A program made the position numbers and the translations under genes. From Synechococcales cyanobacterium CRU_2_2 (GTDB lineage: Bacteria; Cyanobacteriota; Cyanobacteriia; PCC-9006; JAAUQQ01): DNA of 48,831 bases. Positions 18,632 through 28,512 of the stretch are shown in pieces. The stretch lies in NCBI GenBank assembly GCA_012034805.1, contig JAAUOP010000021.1:1-48831 (forward strand). Direction: 5' to 3'. The notes beneath the pieces were generated by a model. That model was not told where the DNA came from, did no database searches, and was given only the letters and a program-made list of their open reading frames with translations. Each line of letters begins with the position of its first letter. Positions within the stretch are counted from its first letter, which is position 1.

Positions 18632-21600
18632 ATGAAGAATTTGACATTTCTCAAATATTGGAGTCAGCTTGCGGGTGAGATCACAGGTGATCAGGTGAAT
18701 CGGGCAGCTCAGGCGGCTTCGACCACCTTAGGTTTCGCGATTCTCGCAGCGATCGCTAATCCGTCTGTCGTCGCGGCTGAGGCGGCGGCTGAGGCGGCGG
18801 CTGGTGCGGCAACAGCGCCAGTTGCGTCGGGCGAAATTGTTGAACCTGCCGTCGTCGCCCAGTCCGGAGCCGGATCTTCCGATCCGCTCTTCATTGAACC
18901 GGTGGAATCTCCGCCGTCGGGTGCTCCGACGCCGACGGCTCCCAGCCCGACGGAAGAGCTGCCCACGGTTGATGTTCCCATTCGACCGGTTCAAGAGAAT
19001 TTTCGCGAAGGGCCTGAGGTTGAGGTAGACACGAGCTTGGATGCAGATGACGCGGAGGTCTCTGAAGTCCCCAGTATCCGGTTCAAGCCGATAGAGAGTG
19101 TTCCAGCGGATGGGCGATCGCTCGTCCAGGTCGAAGGCGAAGTGGTCAATGCCGACGGCACCCCCTTCACGGATGACGTGGTCGTCACTTTGAGTGCCGG
19201 TGCAGGCCGCTTTGTGGGCGATGATGCCGATGAAGAACGGGTCGGTTTTCAGGTAATTGCAAAGGACAGCAAGTTTTCGGCGCGGCTACGGTCTCCGATT
19301 CAGGCCCAGTGGACGAAGATTCGAGCGGCGATCGACCCGGTCTTCGACCTCAAGCTGCCCCCGGAAAAAGTTCCCACCCGCCTGAGTCCGCTGTCCCTGC
19401 CCACCACGCCCTACAAACCCAAGCCCGAGTCGCTGCTGGCTGAGACCTATACCGAGGTCGAATTCACAACCTTTTTGCGGTCTTCTTTGGTCTCTGGCTC
19501 GGTCGATTTTCGGGTGGGCAAGGGCACAACCAACTTCTACGGCTCCTTTGCAGATTTTCTTGACCCCGATGGCGATGATGGCTATGGCGTAGACCTCGAT
19601 GGCGGCCTGTTTGCCACGGGTGCCCTGGGCGACTGGCTGTTTACGGGGGCAGTCAATCTCGATCGCGGCCTCAACGACGACTGCAACGGCCCGCGCCTCT
19701 TCCGCGACTTTGACTCCAATTGCGACGGCAAGCTTTACCCGGTTTACGGCGACAGCTCCACCGTCGATTACCTCACCCCCTCCAAGGACAGCGTTTATGC
19801 GCGCCTAGAGCGCAATTCCCTGGTGCCCGGTGCCGAGCCCGACTACCTGATGTGGGGCGACTGGTACACTAACGAATTTGCTCGTCCGTCCCAGTTGTTT
19901 TCGGCGGTGTCTCGCGGTTTGCATGGGGCGAAGATTAACTACAGCCTCGGTGGCTTCCAGGCGACCGGAGCCTACGCAAATAATGTCCAAGGCTTCCGCC
20001 GCGACACCATCGCCCTCACTGGCACAAGTGGTCTTTACTTTCTTTCCCAGCGTCTGCTGATTCCAGGCAGTGAGACGCTGTTCCTAGAAGTGGAGGAGAT
20101 CAATCGTCCGGGTGTCGTGGTCGAGCGCAAATCCCTGCGTCGCACCATTGACTACGACGTCGATTACGATCGCGGCGCAGTCACCTTCCGTCGGGCCATG
20201 TTCGGCACCGAATTCGATCCCTTCGGCACGACCTTGGTGCGTCGCGTCGTTGCCACCTACGAATCCGAAGAGCAGGGCAAAAGCAACTCGGGCCTGTTCG
20301 CCGGTCGCTTGCAATACAACTTCTCCCGCGAGTCGGGCAAGGAAAGCTGGGTCGGTGCAACCTATCTGAACGAAGACCAAGGAGCCCGGAACTTCCAACT
20401 CTTTGGCGCAGACTTTCTGGTGCCGTTGGGAACCGTCGGCAGCTTGATTGGTGAATACGCCCGGTCTGAAAACGGCGCAGATTTCCTCGGTGAGGTAGAC
20501 GGCTCGGCCTACCGCCTCGAAGCCGAGGGCAAACCCACCGACTGGCTCAAGGCGCGGGCCTACTACCGCACCGCCGAAGAAGGGTTTGCCAACGATGCAA
20601 CCTTTAGCTTTGTTCCTGGTCAGACCCGTTATGGTGTCCAGGGTGTGGCCCAGGCCGGTGAGACAACCCAGGTGAGCTTGGAGTTCGATCGCGAAGAAAA
20701 CTTTGGCAGTGAGATTCTACTCCAGCCGCGCTTCTTCGATATTTTTGACCCCAATCCCCTGATCGTCGGTGGCCCCGGCGTCGCCAACAACCTCACCACT
20801 TTCCGGGGCGGCATCATCCAAAAGCTAGGCGCAGCGGATCTGGGCCTAGAATACGTCAACCGCAGCCGCGACGACGACAAGGGCACCTCCCTCAATACCA
20901 ATAGCAGTCAGTTGGTCACCAAGCTCCGAGTTCCCATCGGCGAGAAATTTGCCTTCCGGGGACAAAACGAACTCAACCTCGGCTCCAGCGATGAGCTCTA
21001 CCCCAACCGCACAACCCTGGGCCTAGAATGGGCAGCCTATCCCGGCGTCAAACTGCGGTTGGCGCACCAGTCTTTGATGGCGGCATCCTCAACAGCAGCG
21101 CCATCACCAGCCTCGATACGATCACAGACTACGCCCTCGGCGAGAACACCGACCTGACCAGCCGCTACTCGATCCTCGGGACGCGCAACGGCATGAGCAG
21201 CTACGGCTCAGTGGGTCTCAACCACCGCTGGAAGGTCTCGCCCGGTTTCCGCATCAACCTGGGCTACGAACGCATCTTTGATGATTTGTTCGGACGCACC
21301 GGCGCGGGCAGTCGGTTTGAAACTCCCTACGCCGTGGGGCAAACCGCATCGGTGCTGGGCCTTAGTGAAGGGTCTACCTACAGCGTTGGCTTCGACTACA
21401 CCGGTTCCAAAACCTTCAAAGGTTCGGGCCGAATTGAATATCGCGATGCTAAGGCTGGTGATGTGCTCTTCTCGACCTTCAGTGGTTTGGGCAAGCTGAG
21501 TGACTCTTTCTCACTGTTGGGGCGGGTTGAGTTCTCCGGTGCTTCTAACCAAGAATTAATTGGTCGTCTGGGCGATACGTTCAATGGTCGCTTGGGCTTG

Positions 21601-22292
21601 GCCTATCGGAATCCGTTGGACGATCGCTTCAATGGCCTTCTGCGCCTAGAGCACCGCGTCAACGGCGACAACACCCCCAACGACATCGGCACCGGTAGTG
21701 AATCCCGCGACACTGTGCTGTCCTCGGAGCTGATTTATGCCCCGAATTGGCGCTGGGAGTTCTACGGCAAGTACGCTGCGCGCTGGGCCGAAACCGAACT
21801 TGATGGCGGCTTTAGCAACGACAGCTTTATTTCCCTGGCCCAACTCCGGGCGCTCTACCGGTTTGATTACCGCTGGGATGTGGCTGCTGAAACCCGCTGG
21901 ATCAACCAGAGCAGCGCCGATTTCAGCGAGTGGGGCCTCGCCGCAGAGCTGGGCTACTATCTCTCGCCCGATTTGCGCGCTTACCTGGGCTACAGCTTTG
22001 GCAGTGTCGATGACCGCGATTTCAGCGGCTATCGCTCGGAGGGGGGTGTGTATGGCGGTTTGAATCTGAAGGTGAATCGCCTCTTCAACGACTTTGGCGT
22101 TCAAACACCGGTGCCTAAGCCCGTGGAAGCAACGTCAGCGGCGGCGAAGCAGGAAAATTTCTACACCGCGCCGATTGAATCGGTGGAAGAAGAAGAGGCC
22201 GCCCCAGCAGCGGAGGCGTCTGAGCCCGTGTTGTTTGAGCAAGATCCGACGCCTCCAAAAAACAGGAAGAGATTCCCCGCGCCTTGTTTTAG
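18632..22292 (+). CDS. Outer-membrane beta-barrel protein with Ig-like domain; frameshifted
   Basis: Second gene of the module, ~1220 residues when repaired. Start ATG 18632 (MKNLTFLKYW) has AAAGGG just upstream. An N-terminal export region (TLGFAILAAIANPSVVAAEA) leads into a Pro/Ala linker. Next is an intimin-like Ig domain (SVPADGRSLVQVEGEVVNAD, residues ~165-220). From ~290 to the end, alternating amphipathic strands with Gly/Tyr/Phe turns indicate a large outer-membrane barrel, including YPVYGDSSTVDYLTPSKDS and DYDVDYDRGAVTFRR. The raw frame breaks near 21070; one added base continues it from DGGILNSSAITSLDT. A second lost A in the run 22257-22262 hides the likely end, EEIPRALF then TAG at 22292, directly before a terminator. 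As read, the frame runs on to 22350. Confidence 0.72.
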
Positions 22293-22304
22293 ACCGACCT
22301 TGCA

Positions 22305-22337
22305 GCATCCGCAGGCCTTGCGGATGCTCCCTTCTTT
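22305..22337 (+). terminator. Hairpin terminator after the beta-barrel gene
   Basis: Perfect 9-base stem GCATCCGCA (22305-22313) and TGCGGATGC (22319-22327) with a five-base loop, followed by a T-rich stretch. It sits 12 bases past the inferred stop at 22292 and before the next gene of the module, so it may lower expression of that gene relative to the barrel. Confidence 0.7.
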
Positions 22338-22375
22338 GCGTGAAACCTAGATAATGTGTGTGTCAGGACGAACCC

Positions 22376-25300
22376 ATGAGCTCACTGCGACCCAAATTTC
22401 TGTTTAATCTTCTCTCCAAAACGCCTTCCTCTTCGGGAGCCAAAGCTGCATCTGACTCGAAAAGCGCTTACTACAGGGATCAGATGCTGAGAATGGCGAC
22501 CATCTGTGTTGCCTTTGGTTGGTCTACGGTTGTCAGCGCCCCAACCTACGCCTACGAAATCAAGTTTGGTGCTCCACCAAACTCAGCGGAATATCCACCA
22601 GGGAATGAAAACTTCGTAACACCTGAGGTATTGACTGACAACGCAACTGGCACTGCTACGACAGGTGTTAAGCTACGTTTCAACCTAGTTGAGAGCGACG
22701 GCAATAACAATCAAGCAGGACGCCCTCGGACAGGCAATACGCTGACGGCCAACTATGGGCCAACTGTGATTCCTAACTCATTTGCGAATCAGCCTAATCC
22801 AAATACTCCTATCACGGGTGGTTTGACGCGAGGCAATATACTACTCGGCATTGATAGTGGTGACTTGGCTGGTTTCCAAACGTTTACGGTCGATGTAATC
22901 AACTCTACCGGTGACTTCATTCCTTCCCGGAATGTGCGTTACACGATGGTCGATATCGACCGCTCCTGTAACCGTGCTGACGCTAACAACTTCCCTGCTG
23001 AGGTGGGCGACATCCTTTGGCAAGATGTGATCTCGACTAGAACCCTTCGCTTGGATGGAGGTGTTGTTACACCGGCAATTAATACGGATGCAGCAACAGG
23101 AACACCCGGTGCTCCTTTGGCAGTTGGGCCTGGAACTTCTGGTAGCACCAGTGAGACCGTTGCGAATATTACCGGTGCAGGTGGTGCAAGCTACGCTCCT
23201 AATGCTGGGTCTCTGACATTTCGAGGCATTGATGATCCGACCGCTGAAGTTCTCACCAACGCACAAGGGGATGTAGATTGCATTACTGGCCCTGGCGATA
23301 ATGACGACAACACCCTTAACAATGATGACAACCGGGGGATTGAGGCCGCAAACAACAATCTGCAGCCTCCCAATAGAGGGGAGGGTAATGTCGCCTTCAG
23401 GGTTGATAACCAGTTGGTCAGTACAATTGAGTTCCAGTTTGGTAACGGTGTCGCAACTAGCCCTGCCAATGGATTGAATTCCCCCTTGCTTGATAATCCG
23501 GCGGTTCACGGCGTTGGTGTTCTAGGTGATTTTAACGTTGAGCCTGCGATTATCGGTATTTCTGAGACATCCGGTACTCCAGTCTTCCAGCCGACTGGGC
23601 CTTTCGCTGGTCGCTATGTGGTCAAGTACTCCCTGTTAGTTGACAACCGAGGCCAGGTTGACCTCACTAACGTCAATGTGACGAATAACCTCGATCAAAC
23701 CTATGGTGCAGGTAACTACGCCGTTGTTCCCGGTAGCATCACCATCGATAACGTTGCTCAGCCGGACGGTTTTAACGGCAGTACAAACCAAAATATTCTG
23801 GTTCCCGGTACATTGACGACGGCGGGGACTCCCGGTTCCCGGAAGGTGGTGATGTTTCAAGTCGCCTTTGATGCAGCGGCGGCAACGGCTGCGGTGGGCC
23901 AGAATTTTTACTCGAACCAATCCGGTGTGACATCGAATCCGATCGCACCCAACGGAGTGGCTGATACGACCTATGTGGTGCGCGATCGCTCCTCCCATGC
24001 CCAAACCGTCGATACCCTCAACTCCGACGCCGACGCTGACGATCCCGATGACGGTAACCCCAATAACTTACCTGCGCAGTTTGCCAACCCATTTCCTCTC
24101 CAGTCCAATGGTGCTGCCAAGGGGCCTGAATTTGCCAATATTACTCGGGGAGTTGCTGCTGACAACGACCCCAGCAACAACGACTCCCCCACCATTGTTC
24201 GCGTCATTCCCCAGATTGGTGTGACCAAGCAGATCGTGGGTACTCCCCTAGACGAAGGCAACGGCAGCTATCTGATCAACTACCGTCAGCTGGTTTGCAA
24301 CCTCAGTGGTGAACCCTTAAATAACGTCCAACTCACCGAGGATCTCACCCAGACCTTCCGTTTGGGAGCGGCCAACGGTGTCACGAGCTTTGACGTCGTG
24401 TCTGTTAGTTCCCCTGCAACGGCACCCGAGGGCCTCTTTGCCCCCGGTAGCGTCTATCAGCCGTTGACCGCAAATGCTGGATTCAACGGCAACGACCCCA
24501 CGGCTCCGGGTGGCGCGGCACCCAATGGTGTCATGGCGACAGGAACTTTACCTGCGGGTGGTTGTAGCGTGGTGGACTTCGCGGTGCGCGTCAATGTGAC
24601 CGACCCGCTCGATCCGAACGTTCGCAACCTCGGTGATGGCGTAGCCACCTTGGATGGCTCGGCGGATGACCCGGCTTACTTGGGTAGCGTTGTGGCCACT
24701 GGCATTGGTGCAGCTTCGCAGACAGCCGTGCGAGATGTGTCTGACGACGTGACCGGTCTGCCCTTGGGAACCGCCCAGTTCCCAGGTGATACCGATGGTG
24801 ATGGGTTGGTGAGCAATCCGTTGCAGGATCCAGCCAATCCTCAATCTGCGGTTTCTTCCAACCGCGATCCTCGTACCAATCCGCCGACGGACAACGATCC
24901 GACACCGACGTCTTTCAACCCCAGACCGTTGGTTCCCGAGATTGGTCTGACCAAGAAAATTGTCAATGTGGTGGACAATGGCGTTGGCCCTGATGGCAGA
25001 CGCAGCTATGACGTGACCTTTGAATACAAGGTCTGTAACACGGGCGAAGTTCCGCTCAATGGCCTGACGGTTTCGGATAACTACGACGAGCAGTTCCGTG
25101 CTAACGATACTGGCCCGATCGCAGACTATCAGGTCATCAGTGTCACACCTGGAGCCTCTACGGCGTCTGGCCCGCTGGTTGCCAATCCGGCGGCCACTGG
25201 ACGGGGCCGGGGGACAAACGAGCTGCTGTTGGCCAATGGTAATGCGCTGGTTTTTGCCCCCAACACCGTGGTCAATCCGGCGGATGGCTGTACGGGGAAC

Positions 25301-25927
25301 AGCGCGATCGTCCAGTCTGTGGTGCGGGTGTTTGAGCCGGATCTGTCGGCGATTTATGACGCGAATGCGATCGCCCGAGGCACTCCCACCAATGGTGCCG
25401 CCGCTGTACTCGATCTTTCGGACGATGTGCCCCAGTTTGGCCAACCCAACCCCATTGGCGGCGTGGGTACACCGGGCCCTGGTGTGAATCTGGACGATCC
25501 GACGCCGATCCGCTTCTCGCCGCTACAGCTGTTTAAGCGCATCACCTCGGTGACTCGCAATGGCGTCACGGAGACGTTTGGACGCGTTGTCGGCAGCCCA
25601 CCCAGCCCAACCTTTGTGGGTGAGGTGGACATTCGGACTCTGGCGCAATTGCAAGCGGGAGATACGGTGGAGTACACCATCTACTACTTCAATGCCTCTG
25701 AAACCCCGCTCACCAACGTCGAACTGTGCGATGCGGTGCCTTCGCAACTGACGATCGTCAGCGTACCGGCAGGGACAACCCTGGCACCGCTGACCCCACG
25801 GGGCTCCTGCGTCAATCCGGTCACCGGAGCCAATGACGCAGGCCCTCAGGGCGCTGCGGTGTTTAGTGTGCCGAATATTGACGCTGGGGGAGTGGGTTCG
25901 GTTCGGTTTACGAGCCAACTTCGCTAG
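22376..25927 (+). CDS. Large exported DUF11-repeat surface protein
   Basis: Third gene of the module, 1183 residues. The ATG at 22376 has AGGA eight bases upstream; a GTG at 22358 is less likely. After ~40 polar residues a signal-like segment reads TICVAFGWSTVVSAPTYA. Residues ~50-390 are an Asn/Gly-rich beta region containing Cys. Then four DUF11-type repeats follow, each opened by a consensus such as PQIGVTKQIV or PEIGLTKKIV, with the middle YVVKYSLLVDN or YDVTFEYKVCN. The last ends YTIYYFNASETPLTNVELC. There is no C-terminal membrane anchor or LPXTG motif. DUF11 repeats occur in adhesins and surface-layer-like proteins; attachment to the outer membrane may use the neighbouring barrel. Function inferred. 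Confidence 0.8.
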   Translation: MSSLRPKFLFNLLSKTPSSSGAKAASDSKSAYYRDQMLRMATICVAFGWSTVVSAPTYAYEIKFGAPPNSAEYPPGNENFVTPEVLTDNATGTATTGVKLRFNLVESDGNNNQAGRPRTGNTLTANYGPTVIPNSFANQPNPNTPITGGLTRGNILLGIDSGDLAGFQTFTVDVINSTGDFIPSRNVRYTMVDIDRSCNRADANNFPAEVGDILWQDVISTRTLRLDGGVVTPAINTDAATGTPGAPLAVGPGTSGSTSETVANITGAGGASYAPNAGSLTFRGIDDPTAEVLTNAQGDVDCITGPGDNDDNTLNNDDNRGIEAANNNLQPPNRGEGNVAFRVDNQLVSTIEFQFGNGVATSPANGLNSPLLDNPAVHGVGVLGDFNVEPAIIGISETSGTPVFQPTGPFAGRYVVKYSLLVDNRGQVDLTNVNVTNNLDQTYGAGNYAVVPGSITIDNVAQPDGFNGSTNQNILVPGTLTTAGTPGSRKVVMFQVAFDAAAATAAVGQNFYSNQSGVTSNPIAPNGVADTTYVVRDRSSHAQTVDTLNSDADADDPDDGNPNNLPAQFANPFPLQSNGAAKGPEFANITRGVAADNDPSNNDSPTIVRVIPQIGVTKQIVGTPLDEGNGSYLINYRQLVCNLSGEPLNNVQLTEDLTQTFRLGAANGVTSFDVVSVSSPATAPEGLFAPGSVYQPLTANAGFNGNDPTAPGGAAPNGVMATGTLPAGGCSVVDFAVRVNVTDPLDPNVRNLGDGVATLDGSADDPAYLGSVVATGIGAASQTAVRDVSDDVTGLPLGTAQFPGDTDGDGLVSNPLQDPANPQSAVSSNRDPRTNPPTDNDPTPTSFNPRPLVPEIGLTKKIVNVVDNGVGPDGRRSYDVTFEYKVCNTGEVPLNGLTVSDNYDEQFRANDTGPIADYQVISVTPGASTASGPLVANPAATGRGRGTNELLLANGNALVFAPNTVVNPADGCTGNSAIVQSVVRVFEPDLSAIYDANAIARGTPTNGAAAVLDLSDDVPQFGQPNPIGGVGTPGPGVNLDDPTPIRFSPLQLFKRITSVTRNGVTETFGRVVGSPPSPTFVGEVDIRTLAQLQAGDTVEYTIYYFNASETPLTNVELCDAVPSQLTIVSVPAGTTLAPLTPRGSCVNPVTGANDAGPQGAAVFSVPNIDAGGVGSVRFTSQLR

Positions 25928-25960
25928 GCGGGTCGATTTTTGGCTAGATTTTACGGATCG

Positions 25961-25996
25961 GGGCTGAACTCAAGTTCTTGAGTTCAGCCCTTTTTT
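25961..25996. terminator. Strong intrinsic terminator ending the surface module
   Basis: Perfect stem GGGCTGAACTCAAG (25961-25974) with CTTGAGTTCAGCCC (25977-25990), then TTTTTT. It follows the DUF11 gene by 33 bases. The stop of the convergent sulfotransferase gene (25984) lies within the stem, so it may act in both directions. Confidence 0.95.
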
Positions 25997-27045
25997 GTGG
26001 CTACTGATCTGGACGGTGTTGAACTAGACGGTGTTGAACTAGACGGTGCTTGAGGCGTTGCGCCGATGCGCCGGGCTGCAAGGGATGGGCCGCTGCTGAA
26101 TCGAGAACGTAGGGTTTGCCAGCGATCGCCCGCCCGGTCGAGCTTTTGGCTCAGCCCAAGGTAAAACTTTTGCCAGCCGGAGAGTTTGCGGGTGATCGGC
26201 TCATAGCCGTAGAATCCCATGGCATCGCGGGTGATGTGTTCGATGATGGCGATTTGGGTGGAGGAGAGTTGCGATCGCCACTTCTCCACAGCACCCTGAC
26301 CAATAGGCTGCATCACCTGCTGCAAATGTCGCTTGGCCCAACCGCCTGCGTGCAAATTAGGAACGTCTTTTTCTGAACGGCGAGTCAACATTTCCGGCTC
26401 CACCGCTTCACCCAGAAAGGCACAAATCTTGTCGGTACCGGCTGCTGGATCTGCAACTAAATCCTCGTATTTCAACAACATCACGCGAGATTCTTGCTGC
26501 CACTTTTCTCGATAAAGTCTGGCACTACTGAGCCAGTAATAGGCATTGGCATAGGTGTAGTTGCTCGACCATTCTACCTGCAGCAAAGAGGCTACAACCG
26601 CCCTCGGATCACGAACCAGCCAAAGAACACGCGCCTGGGGAAACCAGTCTAGTAGCGTCTCTAGAAAATCATAATGGGCCGGTGTTTTCTCTCCCCATCG
26701 AGGCTTTTGACGCGCTGCGGCATATTCCGACAACAGCAACTGAAAAATAGCCCTAAAGCTGATTTCGTCCTGGGCCTTGAGCTTTTGCAGTAAGTCATCT
26801 GCATTGAGTTGGAAATAGCCAAATCTTTGGCTTTTGCTAAAGTCAGCCCAAAAGCTTTGCAAGTCTTCCGGTTTGTTCAGATCAAGTTGGCCGTATTCCT
26901 TAACCCAATAGTTGAGAAAATGGCTTTCCGGCGCAATAATCAATCGCGAATGGGATGCAATGATCGTTCTGAGTAAGGTTGTTCCGGAACGCGGACAGCC
27001 GACAATGAAAATGGGGCTTAGCTCCGGCTGATCCAGTGCCGTCAT
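25984..27045 (-). CDS. Sulfotransferase family protein
   Basis: 353-residue sulfotransferase that would transfer sulfate from PAPS to a hydroxyl, here probably of a polysaccharide. The 5'-phosphosulfate loop is FIVGCPRSGTTLLRTI near residue 13, the 3'-phosphate site is LVRDPRAVVASLLQVE, and KYEDLVADPAA follows. No signal peptide or membrane helix is seen. The ATG at 27045 is preferred for its AAGGAAAA site over an ATG at 27099. The C-terminal tail (PSSSTPSSSTPS) is encoded by 15-base tandem repeats and is probably dispensable. It is divergent from the pyruvyl-transferase-like gene by 77 bases. Confidence 0.85.
   Translation of the reverse strand: MTALDQPELSPIFIVGCPRSGTTLLRTIIASHSRLIIAPESHFLNYWVKEYGQLDLNKPEDLQSFWADFSKSQRFGYFQLNADDLLQKLKAQDEISFRAIFQLLLSEYAAARQKPRWGEKTPAHYDFLETLLDWFPQARVLWLVRDPRAVVASLLQVEWSSNYTYANAYYWLSSARLYREKWQQESRVMLLKYEDLVADPAAGTDKICAFLGEAVEPEMLTRRSEKDVPNLHAGGWAKRHLQQVMQPIGQGAVEKWRSQLSSTQIAIIEHITRDAMGFYGYEPITRKLSGWQKFYLGLSQKLDRAGDRWQTLRSRFSSGPSLAARRIGATPQAPSSSTPSSSTPSRSVATKKG
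26012..26056. repeat. 15-base tandem repeat inside the sulfotransferase 3' end
   Basis: Two perfect copies of GACGGTGTTGAACTA and a partial third. In frame on the minus strand they encode a repeated Ser-Ser-Ser-Thr-Pro. Confidence 0.93.
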
Positions 27046-27122
27046 CGGATTTTCCTTGGGTTGTGATGGGCCAGTGGGTATTCTAGTCATAATTGCCATC
27101 CCAGCGCAGACGTTAATCTCCC

Positions 27123-28469
27123 ATGCAGACCCGCTCCCTCAAATTCCGCGCCGTTCGGCAGATTCGTTTGGCGTTTCCGCGTTTGGCTCGGCTGTCTGGC
27201 CGATGGGCCACCCTGATTCAGAGCTTGCCCCCAGGACGGGGTGGGCTAACGTTGCCCAAGGGGGCCTTGTTCATTGCCCCCGATGGAGCCGGCAGTTTGG
27301 GGGATAGCGCCATGATGCACGCGGGCATCGCCCACCTGCGCGCCCAAGGTGTGGAGCAGTTTGGCGTGGTTTATCCGCAGTATGGCGTCGAGACGCCGGA
27401 TTGGAGTCATATTCCCCATGTGACGGAAAGTATTGGCGTTCGCTATAAGCCGGAGGATTATCTGGCGCGATCGCGTCAATCCTTGGGCAACTATTGGCAA
27501 GATTTGCGCCGGTTTCGGCAGATTGCCCAGGCCTACGGCCAGGTCTATTGCATCGGTGCGGATGTGATGGACGGGTATTATTCGCTGGAAATTTGCGATT
27601 TTTTGACGGATTTGATGGCGATCGCCGCCAGTACCGGAGCCCAAACCACTCTCGTTGGTTTTAGCTTTAATCAAAACCCCAAACCCAGAGCTGTTCAAGC
27701 CCTCAAGGCCCTGCCCCCAGCTGTGCGGCTTTGTTCACGGGATCCGTTATCCCAGGCCCGCGCCCAACGTCAACTCGACCGTTCTGTCGAATTGGTCGCC
27801 GATGCGGCGTTTTTGCTGGAGCCCACCCAAACCACGGCCCAGGTGCAAACCCTACTGGAATGGATCGCGCATCAGCGGCAGGCAAACCGGATTCTCGTGG
27901 GTATCAACACCAATGCCATGCTGTTGCGGGCGGTAGAAGGACTGACCGTGGAGCGCTTCATTGGCCATTATGCCCACACGCTCACACGCCTGGTCGAAGA
28001 CGAGTCTGAGCTGAGTTTTGTGACGCTGCCCCACGACGATCGCGACGAAATTCACGATGTTTTTCTGACCCAAAGGTTGCTGGAAGCGTTGCCCGAGAGC
28101 ATTCGCGATCGCTGCGCCACGCTCCAATTACCCTGCGCCCCTGGCGACGTCAAAACTGTCTGCGGCCAGTTGGATTTAGTTGTTACCAGTCGGATGCATG
28201 TGGCGATCGCCTCCCTCGGCCAAAGCACCCCCACCTTGAGCATCACCTACCAAGACAAACACGAGGGTCTGTATCAGCATTTTGCGATTCCCCAGCTCTT
28301 GATCTCGCCAGCCGCTGCCTTTGAACCGGAAGGCTTGGTGAATTTTATTCAAACCTATCTGCCCCAACGAGCGGCGTTGCGACGGCACTTAGAAGCACGG
28401 CTGCCAATGGTGATGGAGCTAGCACGAAGTAATTTTTCGGCTCAACCAGCCCCACAAGAACCGTCGTAA
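27123..28469 (+). CDS. Polysaccharide pyruvyl transferase family protein
   Basis: 448-residue cytoplasmic protein of the CsaB/WcaK-like pyruvyl-transferase family, which adds ketal pyruvate to sugars of exopolysaccharides. The N-terminal nucleotide-binding-like motif is IAPDGAGSLGDSAMMHAGIA; the C-terminal half has VVTSRMHVAIASLGQSTPTL and ITYQDKHEG, where the R-M-H pattern is typical of the family. The start is ATG 27123, with a basic Leu/Arg N-terminus. It leads a same-strand pair with the GT4 gene at 28513 (43-base gap). Donor and sugar acceptor are not known; annotation rests on family motifs. Confidence 0.8.
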   Translation: MQTRSLKFRAVRQIRLAFPRLARLSGRWATLIQSLPPGRGGLTLPKGALFIAPDGAGSLGDSAMMHAGIAHLRAQGVEQFGVVYPQYGVETPDWSHIPHVTESIGVRYKPEDYLARSRQSLGNYWQDLRRFRQIAQAYGQVYCIGADVMDGYYSLEICDFLTDLMAIAASTGAQTTLVGFSFNQNPKPRAVQALKALPPAVRLCSRDPLSQARAQRQLDRSVELVADAAFLLEPTQTTAQVQTLLEWIAHQRQANRILVGINTNAMLLRAVEGLTVERFIGHYAHTLTRLVEDESELSFVTLPHDDRDEIHDVFLTQRLLEALPESIRDRCATLQLPCAPGDVKTVCGQLDLVVTSRMHVAIASLGQSTPTLSITYQDKHEGLYQHFAIPQLLISPAAAFEPEGLVNFIQTYLPQRAALRRHLEARLPMVMELARSNFSAQPAPQEPS

Positions 28470-28512
28470 TACCCACATAAACACCTCCGAAACCACCTCC
28501 TAAACCACCCCC

